Position numbers and translations under genes: made by a program
The notes under the pieces: generated by a model
Seen by the model: the letters and a program-made list of their open reading frames with translations, nothing else
Databases searched by the model: none
Told to the model about the DNA's origin: nothing
Source: Deltaproteobacteria bacterium
GTDB taxonomy: Bacteria; Myxococcota; B64-G9
Direction: 5' to 3'
NCBI GenBank assembly: GCA_030591745.1
Contig: JAUVAM010000363.1
Span: forward strand, 1-5,056
Length of the DNA stretch: 5,056 bases
Shown here: piece by piece, positions 1-5,056 of the stretch
Numbering within the stretch: the first letter of the stretch is position 1
Layout: every line of letters begins with the position of its first letter

Positions 1-22
1 GTTCCTGAATCAGGTCGCTCAT
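1..22 (-). CDS. N-terminal fragment of an unidentified gene (runs off left edge)
   Basis: An ATG at 22-20 reads MSDLIQE before the window ends. It overlaps the stop codon of the upstream radical SAM gene in an ATGA arrangement (TGA at 21-19), which is typical of translationally coupled operon partners. A plausible ribosome binding site, GAAGG on the minus strand (plus positions 32-36), lies 9 nt upstream. Seven residues are too few to assign a family. The tight coupling suggests that its product acts together with the radical SAM enzyme. Confidence 0.55.
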
Positions 23-1245
23 GAGTTTGTACCTTCGCCTCGGCGTTTCCGGCCGGGCATGCTGCGCAATAGTTGCAGAAACAGTTTGCTCATCTTCAGC
101 TCTTGGGACTCATCCCGATAAAAGTCACCCCAGGCCTGATCGAAGAGACGCTGCAGGGTGTCCACGCTCATCTGCTTGGGTTCATATACCACGTGACCCG
201 CGTTGTAATGTCGCCAGTCCCGATCGAAAATACGCCCCTCTCGCTCCAGGTGTTTGTATGCCTCGGTGTGGGGAAAAGGCGTCAGCACCGTGAACTCAGC
301 CAGATCCAGCTCCACGGTCAGAAGAAAATCGATGAAGCGCTTGGTGAAATCTTCCGTGTGATCATCAAGGCCCAAAAGGATGGTCCCCTCCACGCCGATG
401 CCGTGGTCGTGGTACATCTTGATGCGATCTTTGATCTTGTCCGAAATGTTGTAAACCGCATGGTAGACGTACCAACAGCCCGCCTCCCGAGCCAGCTTGA
501 GCACCTCCGGATCACAGGAAATCGGGTGGGACACCCAGTGCTTGCCATGGCCGGCCAAACGGCGAAACAACTCCTTTTGGTACTCGACGTTTTGCTCTAA
601 GGAGTTGTCCACAATAAACATCAGGTCCGAACAGGAATCCACGTCGGCCAACACCGATTCGATGGGCTTGATGCGATGCTGCCGCCCGCCCAGGTAGGGC
701 GTACAGCAGGGATAGCAATTGAAACGACAGCCTCGGCTGGTTTCCACCAGGTCCACCAGCTCCCAGTCCTTGTGACTGTAATATTTCTTCTTGTCGTAAA
801 GCTCACGCCGAGGACGTGGCACTTGGGTGATATCCGGAAAACCCTCGCGCCGATAAATCGGCTTCATTTGCCCAGTTTGAAAATCGGCCAGGGCTTGCTC
901 GATGAGCCCCTCGGCTTCGCCCACCACGATGCTGTCGGCGTGCTCTGCCGCCTCTTCCGGGCAAAGGCCCACATGCAGGCCCCCGATCAAAACCTTCTTG
1001 CCGCGCGCCCGGAAGGCATGGGCCAACTCGTATGCACGAGGCGCTTGACAGGTCAGCATGATGGATAGACCCAAGATATCGCAGTCGGAGTCCATGTCCA
1101 CGGGCTGAACATTTTCGTCGCAGATTTCGACTTGCCAGCTCTCGTCAACGCAAGCCGCCGCCTGGATAGGTCCCAGGGGAGGCAGGTCGAAACGCGTTTG
1201 TCCAGGCAGCTTGGGCCAAGATGGATAGATAATTAGCAGCTTCAT
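19..1245 (-). CDS. Cobalamin-binding (B12) radical SAM protein
   Basis: A 408-residue protein with the two-domain layout of class B (B12-dependent) radical SAM enzymes. Residues 1 to about 125 form a Rossmann-like cobalamin-binding domain: it opens MKLLIIYPSW, has PPLGPIQAAA at 22-31, VLIGGLHVG at 85-93 and VVGEAEG at 107-113. The radical SAM core follows, with the 4Fe-4S motif CxxxCxxC at Cys173, Cys177 and Cys180 inside ETSRGCRFNCYPC. Further core segments include EGTILLGLDD near 286 and LTPFPHTEAY at 321-330. Family members carry out methylations, cyclisations and other radical reactions on unactivated carbons, using SAM and often methylcobalamin; the substrate cannot be read from sequence. 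The ATG at 1245 has AGGA (plus 1253-1256) 7 nt upstream. The gene is divergent from a polyene-type dehydratase/ketoreductase operon and coupled to the gene at the left edge, so a tailoring role on that lipid is reasonable but inferred. Confidence 0.9.
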   Translation of the reverse strand: MKLLIIYPSWPKLPGQTRFDLPPLGPIQAAACVDESWQVEICDENVQPVDMDSDCDILGLSIMLTCQAPRAYELAHAFRARGKKVLIGGLHVGLCPEEAAEHADSIVVGEAEGLIEQALADFQTGQMKPIYRREGFPDITQVPRPRRELYDKKKYYSHKDWELVDLVETSRGCRFNCYPCCTPYLGGRQHRIKPIESVLADVDSCSDLMFIVDNSLEQNVEYQKELFRRLAGHGKHWVSHPISCDPEVLKLAREAGCWYVYHAVYNISDKIKDRIKMYHDHGIGVEGTILLGLDDHTEDFTKRFIDFLLTVELDLAEFTVLTPFPHTEAYKHLEREGRIFDRDWRHYNAGHVVYEPKQMSVDTLQRLFDQAWGDFYRDESQELKMSKLFLQLLRSMPGRKRRGEGTNS

Positions 1246-1275
1246 GCGGTTTTCCTACCAGCCCACCTCAAATGA

Positions 1276-1287
1276 GTCAAGCTTGAC
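1276..1287. promoter_or_regulatory. Perfect 12-bp palindrome in divergent intergenic region
   Basis: GTCAAGCTTGAC is a perfect inverted repeat centred between 1281 and 1282, in the 73-nt gap between the radical SAM start (1245) and the dehydratase start (1319). Each arm resembles a -35 hexamer: TTGACA on plus (1283-1288) and TTGACT on minus (1280-1275). I see no good -10 element 16-18 nt downstream on either strand. It could be an operator controlling both directions, or overlapping -35 elements with poor -10 boxes, or chance. The position is suggestive; the function is inferred. Confidence 0.3.
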
Positions 1288-1318
1288 ACCTGTGGATCCA
1301 TTGGAAGAAACTAGAAGC

Positions 1319-1774
1319 ATGTTGGCTGACACGGACATCATCGAAACCTGCATCCCTCATCGCATACCCATGCGCCTGGTGGATCGGCTGCTGGCCAGTC
1401 AGGGTGACCAGGCTACGGTGGAGAGCCAAGTCCGTCTTCATTGGCCTGGCGCAGCCGACGGGTTTGCCGATCCTGTCTTGCTTATCGAGGTGGTGGCGCA
1501 ATCCGTCGCGGTCCTGGTTGGATGGCAACGCCGGCATACAGAGAAAATGGGCGGTCGCGGCCTGCTGGTCGGCGTACGCAAGACCGAAATTCAATGTGAC
1601 AGGCTTGAGGTAGGCGATAGGCTGCAAAGCCAAGTAGAATTGCTATACAAAGTAGAAAACTACGCTGTTTACCAAGGCCGAGTGCTGGATTTGGAAGGGC
1701 GTCTTTTAGCCCAGGTGGAACTACAGTCCTATCGCCCTGATGACTTTCCAGGCGCAATCGAGGAAAACACATGA
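1319..1774 (+). CDS. ApeP/FabZ-like hotdog-fold 3-hydroxyacyl-ACP dehydratase
   Basis: A 151-residue protein, the usual size for a single hotdog-fold dehydratase. Residues 12-25 ([14 protein letters not shown]) match the N-terminal LPHRxPxLLVD signature of FabZ and ApeP proteins. Residues 53-61 (VLLIEVVAQ) match the central-helix motif carrying the catalytic acid, here Glu57. His41 in LHWPG is the best candidate for the partner histidine, though its spacing differs from classical FabZ, and the segment looks more like the ApeP branch of aryl-polyene clusters. The predicted role is dehydration of 3-hydroxyacyl-ACP to trans-2-enoyl-ACP during polyene elongation. An in-frame ATG at 1244 would add 25 residues but overlaps the start codon of the divergent gene. 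I chose 1319 because GGAAG at 1303-1307 lies 11 nt upstream and the family match begins just after it. The stop overlaps the fabG start (ATGA, 1771-1774). Confidence 0.82.
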   Translation: MLADTDIIETCIPHRIPMRLVDRLLASQGDQATVESQVRLHWPGAADGFADPVLLIEVVAQSVAVLVGWQRRHTEKMGGRGLLVGVRKTEIQCDRLEVGDRLQSQVELLYKVENYAVYQGRVLDLEGRLLAQVELQSYRPDDFPGAIEENT

Positions 1775-2514
1775 GTGACCCCCAAAAAAGCACGGCCTTG
1801 ATCACCGGCGGCGGCAGAGGCATTGGTCGGTCCCTTTGCCTTGAATTGGCCCGGGCTGGACACCACGTGATCATCAACTACTTAAGTCGCCAGAAAGACG
1901 CGGAACTTACCCTTGAGCGGGTCTTGGCCGAAGGGGGCACTGGCGAGATCCTGGCCCTCGATGTCAGAGACGAGCCGGCCTGGAAAAGCGCCATCCATGA
2001 CTTGAGCCAGAGAGAAGACGAAATCGGAGCCATTGAGGTCCTCGTCAACAACGCCGGCATCACGGATGACGGGCTTTTTCCCATGATGAAGGCTGAAGCC
2101 TGGAAACGTGTCACCCGCACCAGCCTCGATGGGTTTTACAACGTGACCCGACCCGTAGTTAAACGCATGATGCGAAAAAGAAAAGGCTCAATTGTCACCA
2201 TGGCCTCCGTCTCGGGCCTGGTGGCCAATCGGGGCCAAGTAAACTACTCTGCCGCCAAGGCTGGACTCATCGGCGCTACTCGATCTTTGGCCGCCGAAGT
2301 AGCAAGGCTCGGCATCCGGGTCAACGCCGTGGCCCCTGGCCTGATCGAGACGGAGATGACGGCCGAGGTGCCCAAGGAAATGATCAAACAACTCATCCCC
2401 TTGAACCGAATCGGCCAACCGGAAGAGGTGGCCCGCGTCGTGGCTTTTCTTTGCTCGGACGCGGCCTCTTATGTCACGGGCCAAATCATCGGGGTCAACG
2501 GGGGGATGGTATGA
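1771..2514 (+). CDS. fabG: 3-oxoacyl-ACP reductase, FabG-type SDR (polyene-type ketoreductase)
   Basis: A 247-residue classical short-chain dehydrogenase/reductase of full length. It shows the cofactor-binding TGGGRGIG at 12-19, NNAG at 93-96, a catalytic Ser146 in MASVSG, and the YxxxK pair Tyr159/Lys163. The C-terminal part has [13 protein letters not shown] and the closing [12 protein letters not shown]. It should reduce 3-oxoacyl-ACP to 3-hydroxyacyl-ACP with NADPH in the cytoplasm, feeding the dehydratase encoded just upstream. The start codon overlaps the upstream stop by ATGA, and its own stop overlaps the next start in the same way. One oddity is that the catalytic-tetrad asparagine, usually seen as NLxGxF, appears to be replaced by Ser118 (TSLDGFYNV). 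The operon partners suggest a dedicated aryl-polyene-type reductase rather than the housekeeping FabG. Confidence 0.92.
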   Translation: MSDPQKSTALITGGGRGIGRSLCLELARAGHHVIINYLSRQKDAELTLERVLAEGGTGEILALDVRDEPAWKSAIHDLSQREDEIGAIEVLVNNAGITDDGLFPMMKAEAWKRVTRTSLDGFYNVTRPVVKRMMRKRKGSIVTMASVSGLVANRGQVNYSAAKAGLIGATRSLAAEVARLGIRVNAVAPGLIETEMTAEVPKEMIKQLIPLNRIGQPEEVARVVAFLCSDAASYVTGQIIGVNGGMV

Positions 2515-3146
2515 GGGGTGCGGGCACTTTGTTTGCGGTTTTCCTGCTTGCCCTGTTGGCCGCTCCACCAGCCCATGCACAGGCCAAGAAAGACTGGCGT
2601 GGAGACTTCCAATCCCTGCGGCAGGCCGGTGCCGCCCTCAAATCAATCCAGGCGGATTTCACCCAGGAAAAACAGCTAGCCATCCTCGCCAAACCTTTGC
2701 TGTCCAAAGGTCTCCTTCTCTACCGGGCCCCCGACGCCCTGCGCTGGGAATACGTAGAGCCCTTGCCCAGCCTCTTGCTCCTCCATGGCAAAAAAGCCAA
2801 TCGTTTCAACAAACAAGAAGGTCGCTGGGTACCCGACGCGGCCGGGCGAATCCAGGCCATGCGGCTGGTCCTTGAAGAAATCCGGCTTTGGCTTTCCGGC
2901 CGATATCAAGACAGCGACGTTTTTGAGACCGAGCTTGTGACCAAGCCCAGCCCAAGACTTCGCCTGACACCCAAGTCCCCCGAGATGGCAAAGATTATCC
3001 AGGGTATTGTTCTTCATCTGGCCGAAAAACCCGGGCAACTGGAAAAAGTCGAAATTATCGAAGGGCCCAAGTCCAAAACCATCCTGACCTTTCACAACAT
3101 TCAAACGGACAAGCCCATAGAAAAGAGTTTGTTTTCAAAACCCTAA
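2511..3146 (+). CDS. lolA: LolA-like periplasmic outer-membrane lipoprotein/lipid carrier
   Basis: A 211-residue secreted protein. A signal peptide covers residues 1-23 (hydrophobic [16 protein letters not shown], predicted cleavage after AHA). The mature part carries the LolA pattern: [20 protein letters not shown] at about 46-65, then [18 protein letters not shown], and SLFSKP near the C-terminus. LolA proteins have a half-open beta-barrel that carries acylated lipoproteins through the periplasm. Paralogues in aryl-polyene-type clusters are thought to move the polyene lipid instead. The position directly behind dehydratase and ketoreductase genes, followed by a lipoprotein gene, favours such a specialised paralogue over the housekeeping LolA. 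I chose the start at 2511 because it forms the ATGA overlap with fabG and is followed at once by the signal peptide; the frame is open further upstream, inside fabG. The symbol denotes family membership, not proven function. Confidence 0.85.
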   Translation: MRGAGTLFAVFLLALLAAPPAHAQAKKDWRGDFQSLRQAGAALKSIQADFTQEKQLAILAKPLLSKGLLLYRAPDALRWEYVEPLPSLLLLHGKKANRFNKQEGRWVPDAAGRIQAMRLVLEEIRLWLSGRYQDSDVFETELVTKPSPRLRLTPKSPEMAKIIQGIVLHLAEKPGQLEKVEIIEGPKSKTILTFHNIQTDKPIEKSLFSKP

Positions 3147-3154
3147 GCCAAAGC

Positions 3155-3805
3155 ATGCGAAAACGCGGCCTATACCTATTGTTCTGCCTGACCCTTGGCC
3201 TTGGATCTTGCAGTCACCTGCCAAGCCTAAAGCCCCTTGCGCCGGAAGTGGATCCGAAGAACCTTGAGGCAAGCTGCCTGGCGCTTTTTCCCAAGCAGGC
3301 CCAACGCTTTGTGCACCAAATCAGAGCGGAACTTCCCATGAACCAACACAGCGCCATGCTTGGGGTAAGCCTTGTTTATCCGGGCCGCCGACATTTGCGG
3401 GCCGTGCTGCTCAGCGTGGAGGGGCTGACCCTCCTAGATGCAGAACGGAGTCCATCAGGCGATCGGGTCCACCGGGCCATCGGTCCCATGGAAGACCAGG
3501 ACTTCGCAAGGGGCTTGTTGGATGACGTGGAGTTGTTGTTGCTGGCCCCCCACGGGGAAACCCGCTTCGGCGAGGTCGCGGGGCAGGCCACCTGCCGAAC
3601 AGAAGTCGATGGCGGCGTGACAGACATTCGTTTTGACGGACAAATTTGGCACCTGAAGCGCTATGATGCCCAGGGTCGCCTGCTGCGATCCATCCAGGCC
3701 AGCCGCCAAAACGCCCAGATCAAAGCGCTTGGTCTTGGGGGCTACCTGCTCAAACTGAAACTCCAGTCGCAAGAAAGCCTTGACCAGGATTATAATCCCA
3801 GCTAG
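3155..3805 (+). CDS. Small outer-membrane lipoprotein, possibly DUF3261/LolB-like
   Basis: A 216-residue protein with a lipoprotein signal sequence: basic MRKRG, hydrophobic LYLLFCLTLG, then the lipobox LGSC with Cys19 as the lipidated residue. Ser at position +2, rather than Asp, predicts sorting to the outer membrane. The mature domain has alternating strands (for example SAMLGVSLVYPGRRHLRAVLLSVEG at about 66-90) and a later segment IWHLKRYDAQGRLLRSI. This is compatible with the DUF3261 lipoproteins that accompany LolA in aryl-polyene clusters and with a LolB-like lipid acceptor fold, but I see no decisive family motif. The gene begins 8 nt after the LolA-like stop, without a clear Shine-Dalgarno, which suggests translational coupling. 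The inferred role is receiving or anchoring the exported lipid at the outer membrane. Confidence 0.75.
   Translation: MRKRGLYLLFCLTLGLGSCSHLPSLKPLAPEVDPKNLEASCLALFPKQAQRFVHQIRAELPMNQHSAMLGVSLVYPGRRHLRAVLLSVEGLTLLDAERSPSGDRVHRAIGPMEDQDFARGLLDDVELLLLAPHGETRFGEVAGQATCRTEVDGGVTDIRFDGQIWHLKRYDAQGRLLRSIQASRQNAQIKALGLGGYLLKLKLQSQESLDQDYNPS
3787..3798. promoter_or_regulatory. 12-bp palindrome with TATAAT, upstream of the RtcR-like gene
   Basis: GGATTATAATCC is a perfect 12-bp inverted repeat that overlaps the last codons of the lipoprotein gene and lies 17 nt before the ATG of the RtcR-like gene. It contains a consensus -10 hexamer TATAAT (3791-3796), but the upstream -35 region is poor (TCGCAA at 3767-3772). 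It could be an internal promoter or an autoregulatory operator for the downstream regulator. It falls inside coding sequence, so chance is possible. Confidence 0.25.
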
Positions 3806-3815
3806 CCTTATCCGC

Positions 3816-4499
3816 ATGGATAACATAATCATTACCGGACTTCTCGGAGAGACCCAGGACTGGGCACCAAAGAAGGAGCGATGGGATCGATGGCGCCCGA
3901 CCGTGGCCTTGTGCATGCAGAAGGACTGGTCCGTGCGACGCTTCTACTTATTCCACCAGGCAAACCAAGCCAAGCTTGCAAAAAGACTATCGAAAGACAT
4001 CGGCAAAGTAAGTCCGGCCACCAAGGTTAACCGTATCGCCCTGGCCGAAAGCCCCGCAGCCATCCATGAGCAGTTTCTGACATTATCCGAAAAGATAAAC
4101 TCAACATGGGTTCATGGCAACACGGGCCAGGCCACGATCCAGTCTCAGCTTCTTTCAGGCCTAATTAATGCCGGCAAGGCGAGTGGACTGGTCATCACGC
4201 AGGCCCCCGACGCCAAAAACCCATCCACCGCGGGTCAATTGCTGCGCTTCCCCTTCGAAGGACCTGCAAGGGCCGGCCAGGAACCCACAGAAGCCGAAGC
4301 GGAACTACCGGATGGACTGGATGAATTCGATCGCTTCCAACTCGCGGGGGTCTTAAAAATCTGCCGAAGCTGCCCCAGCCTCTCGGAAGCCGGCCGCCAA
4401 CTCTTCGCCCAAAGCCGTCAACGCAAGGCCAAGCCCAACGACGCCGATCGCCTGCGCAAATACCTGGCCCGCTTCGGACTACGTTTTCAAGACCTTTAG
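3816..4499 (+). CDS. Short RtcR-like protein: CARF-like sensor joined to RtcR C-terminal HTH, AAA+ domain absent
   Basis: A 227-residue protein that looks like the two ends of RtcR, the sigma-54 activator of RNA-repair genes rtcBA, which is normally about 530 residues. Residues 1 to about 135 match its CARF-like sensor: MDNIIITGLLG, then ERWDRWRPTVALC (21-33), DIGKVSPATKV (61-71) and the ligand-pocket-like VHGNTGQATIQSQL (99-112). Residues about 167-227 match the RtcR DNA-binding tail: LDEFDRFQL (168-176), SLSEAGRQLF (188-197), NDADRLRKYLARFGL (208-222). The AAA+ domain is absent: no Walker A, no GAFTGA loop, only a 30-residue linker. The frame is intact with no internal stop. A TTG at 3780 would add 12 residues overlapping the lipoprotein; I chose ATG 3816 because RtcR proteins begin at the equivalent point. 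No Shine-Dalgarno is evident and the gap is 10 nt, so it may be coupled to the operon. It may sense RNA ends or nucleotides and bind DNA without activating sigma-54; this is inferred. Confidence 0.82.
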   Translation: MDNIIITGLLGETQDWAPKKERWDRWRPTVALCMQKDWSVRRFYLFHQANQAKLAKRLSKDIGKVSPATKVNRIALAESPAAIHEQFLTLSEKINSTWVHGNTGQATIQSQLLSGLINAGKASGLVITQAPDAKNPSTAGQLLRFPFEGPARAGQEPTEAEAELPDGLDEFDRFQLAGVLKICRSCPSLSEAGRQLFAQSRQRKAKPNDADRLRKYLARFGLRFQDL

Positions 4500-4876
4500 G
4501 GATCCGGCATCCCCTCGGGGCCCAATAGCTTTTCAACGCCCTTACGAGCCATCCACCGATTAAAAGCCCCTGCATAACGCAGCACTTCCTTACCCGCCAC
4601 CCAAAGGCCGGCAAGATAGATGATCCAGGAAAACCCATAAATCGCCGGCCCGCCGATGAGCCCAATCATCGGCTCGTCAAAATAAATCGCCACCCCGGTC
4701 ATCACGCCTACGGCCGGCCAGCCCAGCAACATGCTAATCGCCAACAAGCCCAAGCCAATAGCAAGCCGAAGATCCGGACGATGCCCAAACATCTCCAAAT
4801 CGGCCCGTTCTTCAACAGCCTTCCGCACAAAGCGAAGACGCAAAAGCCGAAGTCCCAATTTACGCCGAAGACCCAA
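4496..4876 (-). CDS. Small multi-pass membrane protein of unknown function
   Basis: A 126-residue protein I do not recognise. A basic N-terminus (MGLRRKLGLRLLRLRFVRKA) precedes a hydrophobic stretch at about 37-65 (LRLAIGLGLLAISMLLGWP, then AVGVMTGVAIYF), possibly one long segment or a hairpin, and a second one at about 71-93 (IGLIGGPAIYGFSWIIYLAG). A polar tail (YAGAFNRWMARKGVEKLLGP) follows. The positive-inside rule places the N-terminus in the cytoplasm. The start is TTG at 4876, chosen because a perfect AGGAGG lies 5 nt upstream and an in-frame TGA immediately precedes it, so the frame cannot extend. ATG at 4792 (Met29) is the only obvious alternative and would remove just the basic region. 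The gene converges on the RtcR-like gene, with the two stop codons overlapping (4496-4499). Confidence 0.72.
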   Translation of the reverse strand: MGLRRKLGLRLLRLRFVRKAVEERADLEMFGHRPDLRLAIGLGLLAISMLLGWPAVGVMTGVAIYFDEPMIGLIGGPAIYGFSWIIYLAGLWVAGKEVLRYAGAFNRWMARKGVEKLLGPEGMPDP

Positions 4877-4881
4877 TCAAC

Positions 4882-4887
4882 CCTCCT
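4882..4887 (-). promoter_or_regulatory. Strong Shine-Dalgarno (AGGAGG) for the TTG-initiated membrane protein
   Basis: The minus strand reads AGGAGG here, 5 nt before the TTG at 4876. It is the strongest ribosome binding site in the window and decides the start of the membrane protein gene in the absence of an ATG. Confidence 0.6.
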
Positions 4888-4903
4888 CAAAGCAAACAAG
4901 CAA

Positions 4904-4926
4904 CCAAACCCCGCCAAGCCCCCACC
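4904..4926 (-). other. G-run tract in leader of the membrane protein gene (possible two-tier G-quadruplex)
   Basis: On the minus strand this stretch contains successive G runs (GG, GGGGG, GG, GGGG, GG) separated by one to three bases. It lies 28-50 nt upstream of the TTG start. The whole leader from 4877 to 4960 is very poor in G on the plus strand (about five G in 84 bases). Folding into a two-tetrad G-quadruplex in the mRNA is possible but unproven. Confidence 0.2.
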
Positions 4927-4977
4927 TGTCAATATTCCAAAATTATTCCTCACCCCCATTGGCCCAGCTCCTTTGAT

Positions 4978-5056
4978 CTAATTGATTTGCTCGGCCTGAT
5001 GGGTCATATTACGTGCAATCAGAGAGGCCTCCCCGTGAAGAGACTTCGTTTTGGAA
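4978..5056 (-). CDS. Possible C-terminal end of a gene entering from the right edge
   Basis: On the minus strand one frame is open from the window edge to a TAG at 4980-4978, giving 25 residues that end LIARNMTHQAEQIN. The other two minus frames close within 11-15 codons. The composition (Ala, Glu, Gln, Arg, Met) looks like the end of a helical protein, but the stretch is too short to assign. It lies about 100 nt upstream of the membrane protein and could be in the same transcript. A plus-strand ATG at 4999 is also open to the edge but lacks a ribosome binding site and looks less protein-like. Confidence 0.35.
   Translation of the reverse strand, partial: SKTKSLHGEASLIARNMTHQAEQIN

Noticed and set aside
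73..600. 175-codon plus-strand frame opposite the radical SAM gene
   Set aside because: It is a mirror of a strongly supported gene on the other strand and shows no recognisable domain.
1244..1318. Longer form of the dehydratase beginning at ATG 1244
   Set aside because: It would overlap the start codon of the divergent radical SAM gene, has no good ribosome binding site, and adds 25 residues outside the conserved hotdog domain.
3780..3815. TTG start adding 12 residues to the RtcR-like protein
   Set aside because: It lies inside the lipoprotein gene, and RtcR proteins start at the position equivalent to ATG 3816.
4499..4533. Possible rho-independent terminator between the convergent genes
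   Set aside because: There are only weak stems (GGGAT/ATCCC with a 5-nt loop, and CCCC/GGGG with a 2-nt loop), and the only T run is four bases and not adjacent. The sequence is also coding for the membrane protein.
4904..4932. Minus-strand promoter with TTGACA (plus 4927-4932) for the membrane protein gene
   Set aside because: The -35 is perfect but the -10 at the right distance (GTTTGG) is poor. It also falls in the biased G-rich leader where chance matches are likely.
4708..4959. 83-codon minus-strand frame starting at ATG 4959 with GGAG 8 nt upstream
   Set aside because: It overlaps the better-supported membrane protein gene in another frame, and its product is a repetitive Gly/Trp/Cys/Phe-rich string typical of a shadow frame. 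The start context is good, so it is noted under the leader finding but not called.
1..5056. CRISPR array, tRNA/rRNA genes, insertion sequences
   Set aside because: I saw no regularly spaced repeats, no tRNA-like cloverleaf with a CCA region, and no transposase or flanking inverted repeats. The CARF-like domain alone does not imply a CRISPR system.

Overview
The window looks like a piece of a Gram-negative chromosome. The evidence is a signal peptide and LolA-type carrier, a lipobox lipoprotein, and an RtcR-related regulator. Coding density and moderately high GC would fit a proteobacterial or Desulfobacterota-like anaerobe, and a cobalamin-dependent radical SAM enzyme agrees with that. The taxonomic guess is inference only.

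Layout. Positions 1-1245 run on the minus strand: a cobalamin-binding radical SAM enzyme (19-1245) followed, with an ATGA stop/start overlap, by the first seven codons of another gene that leaves the window at its left edge. A short divergent intergenic region follows, containing a perfect 12-bp palindrome (1276-1287). A tight plus-strand operon of five genes comes next: an ApeP/FabZ-like hotdog dehydratase (1319-1774), a FabG-type ketoreductase (1771-2514), a LolA-like periplasmic carrier (2511-3146), a small lipoprotein (3155-3805) and a short RtcR-related protein (3816-4499). The junctions are 4-nt overlaps or gaps of 8-10 nt. Convergent to this, and overlapping by 4 nt, is a small membrane protein on the minus strand (4496-4876) with a TTG start behind a perfect AGGAGG. 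Upstream of it are a G-rich leader and probably the last 25 codons of another minus-strand gene entering from the right edge.

How the genes work together. Dehydratase, ketoreductase, LolA-like carrier and lipoprotein are a characteristic subset of aryl-polyene-type (APE/flexirubin/xanthomonadin-like) clusters: two enzymes of the iterative polyene chain cycle plus factors thought to move the lipid product to the outer membrane. The ketosynthases, ACPs, acyltransferase and MMPL exporter expected of such a cluster are not in this window. The divergent radical SAM enzyme could modify the product.

The most unusual item is the last gene of the operon. Its N-terminus matches the CARF-like sensor domain of RtcR, the sigma-54 activator of the RNA-repair operon rtcBA, and its C-terminus matches the RtcR DNA-binding tail. 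The whole AAA+ sigma-54-activating domain between them is absent, although the reading frame is intact.
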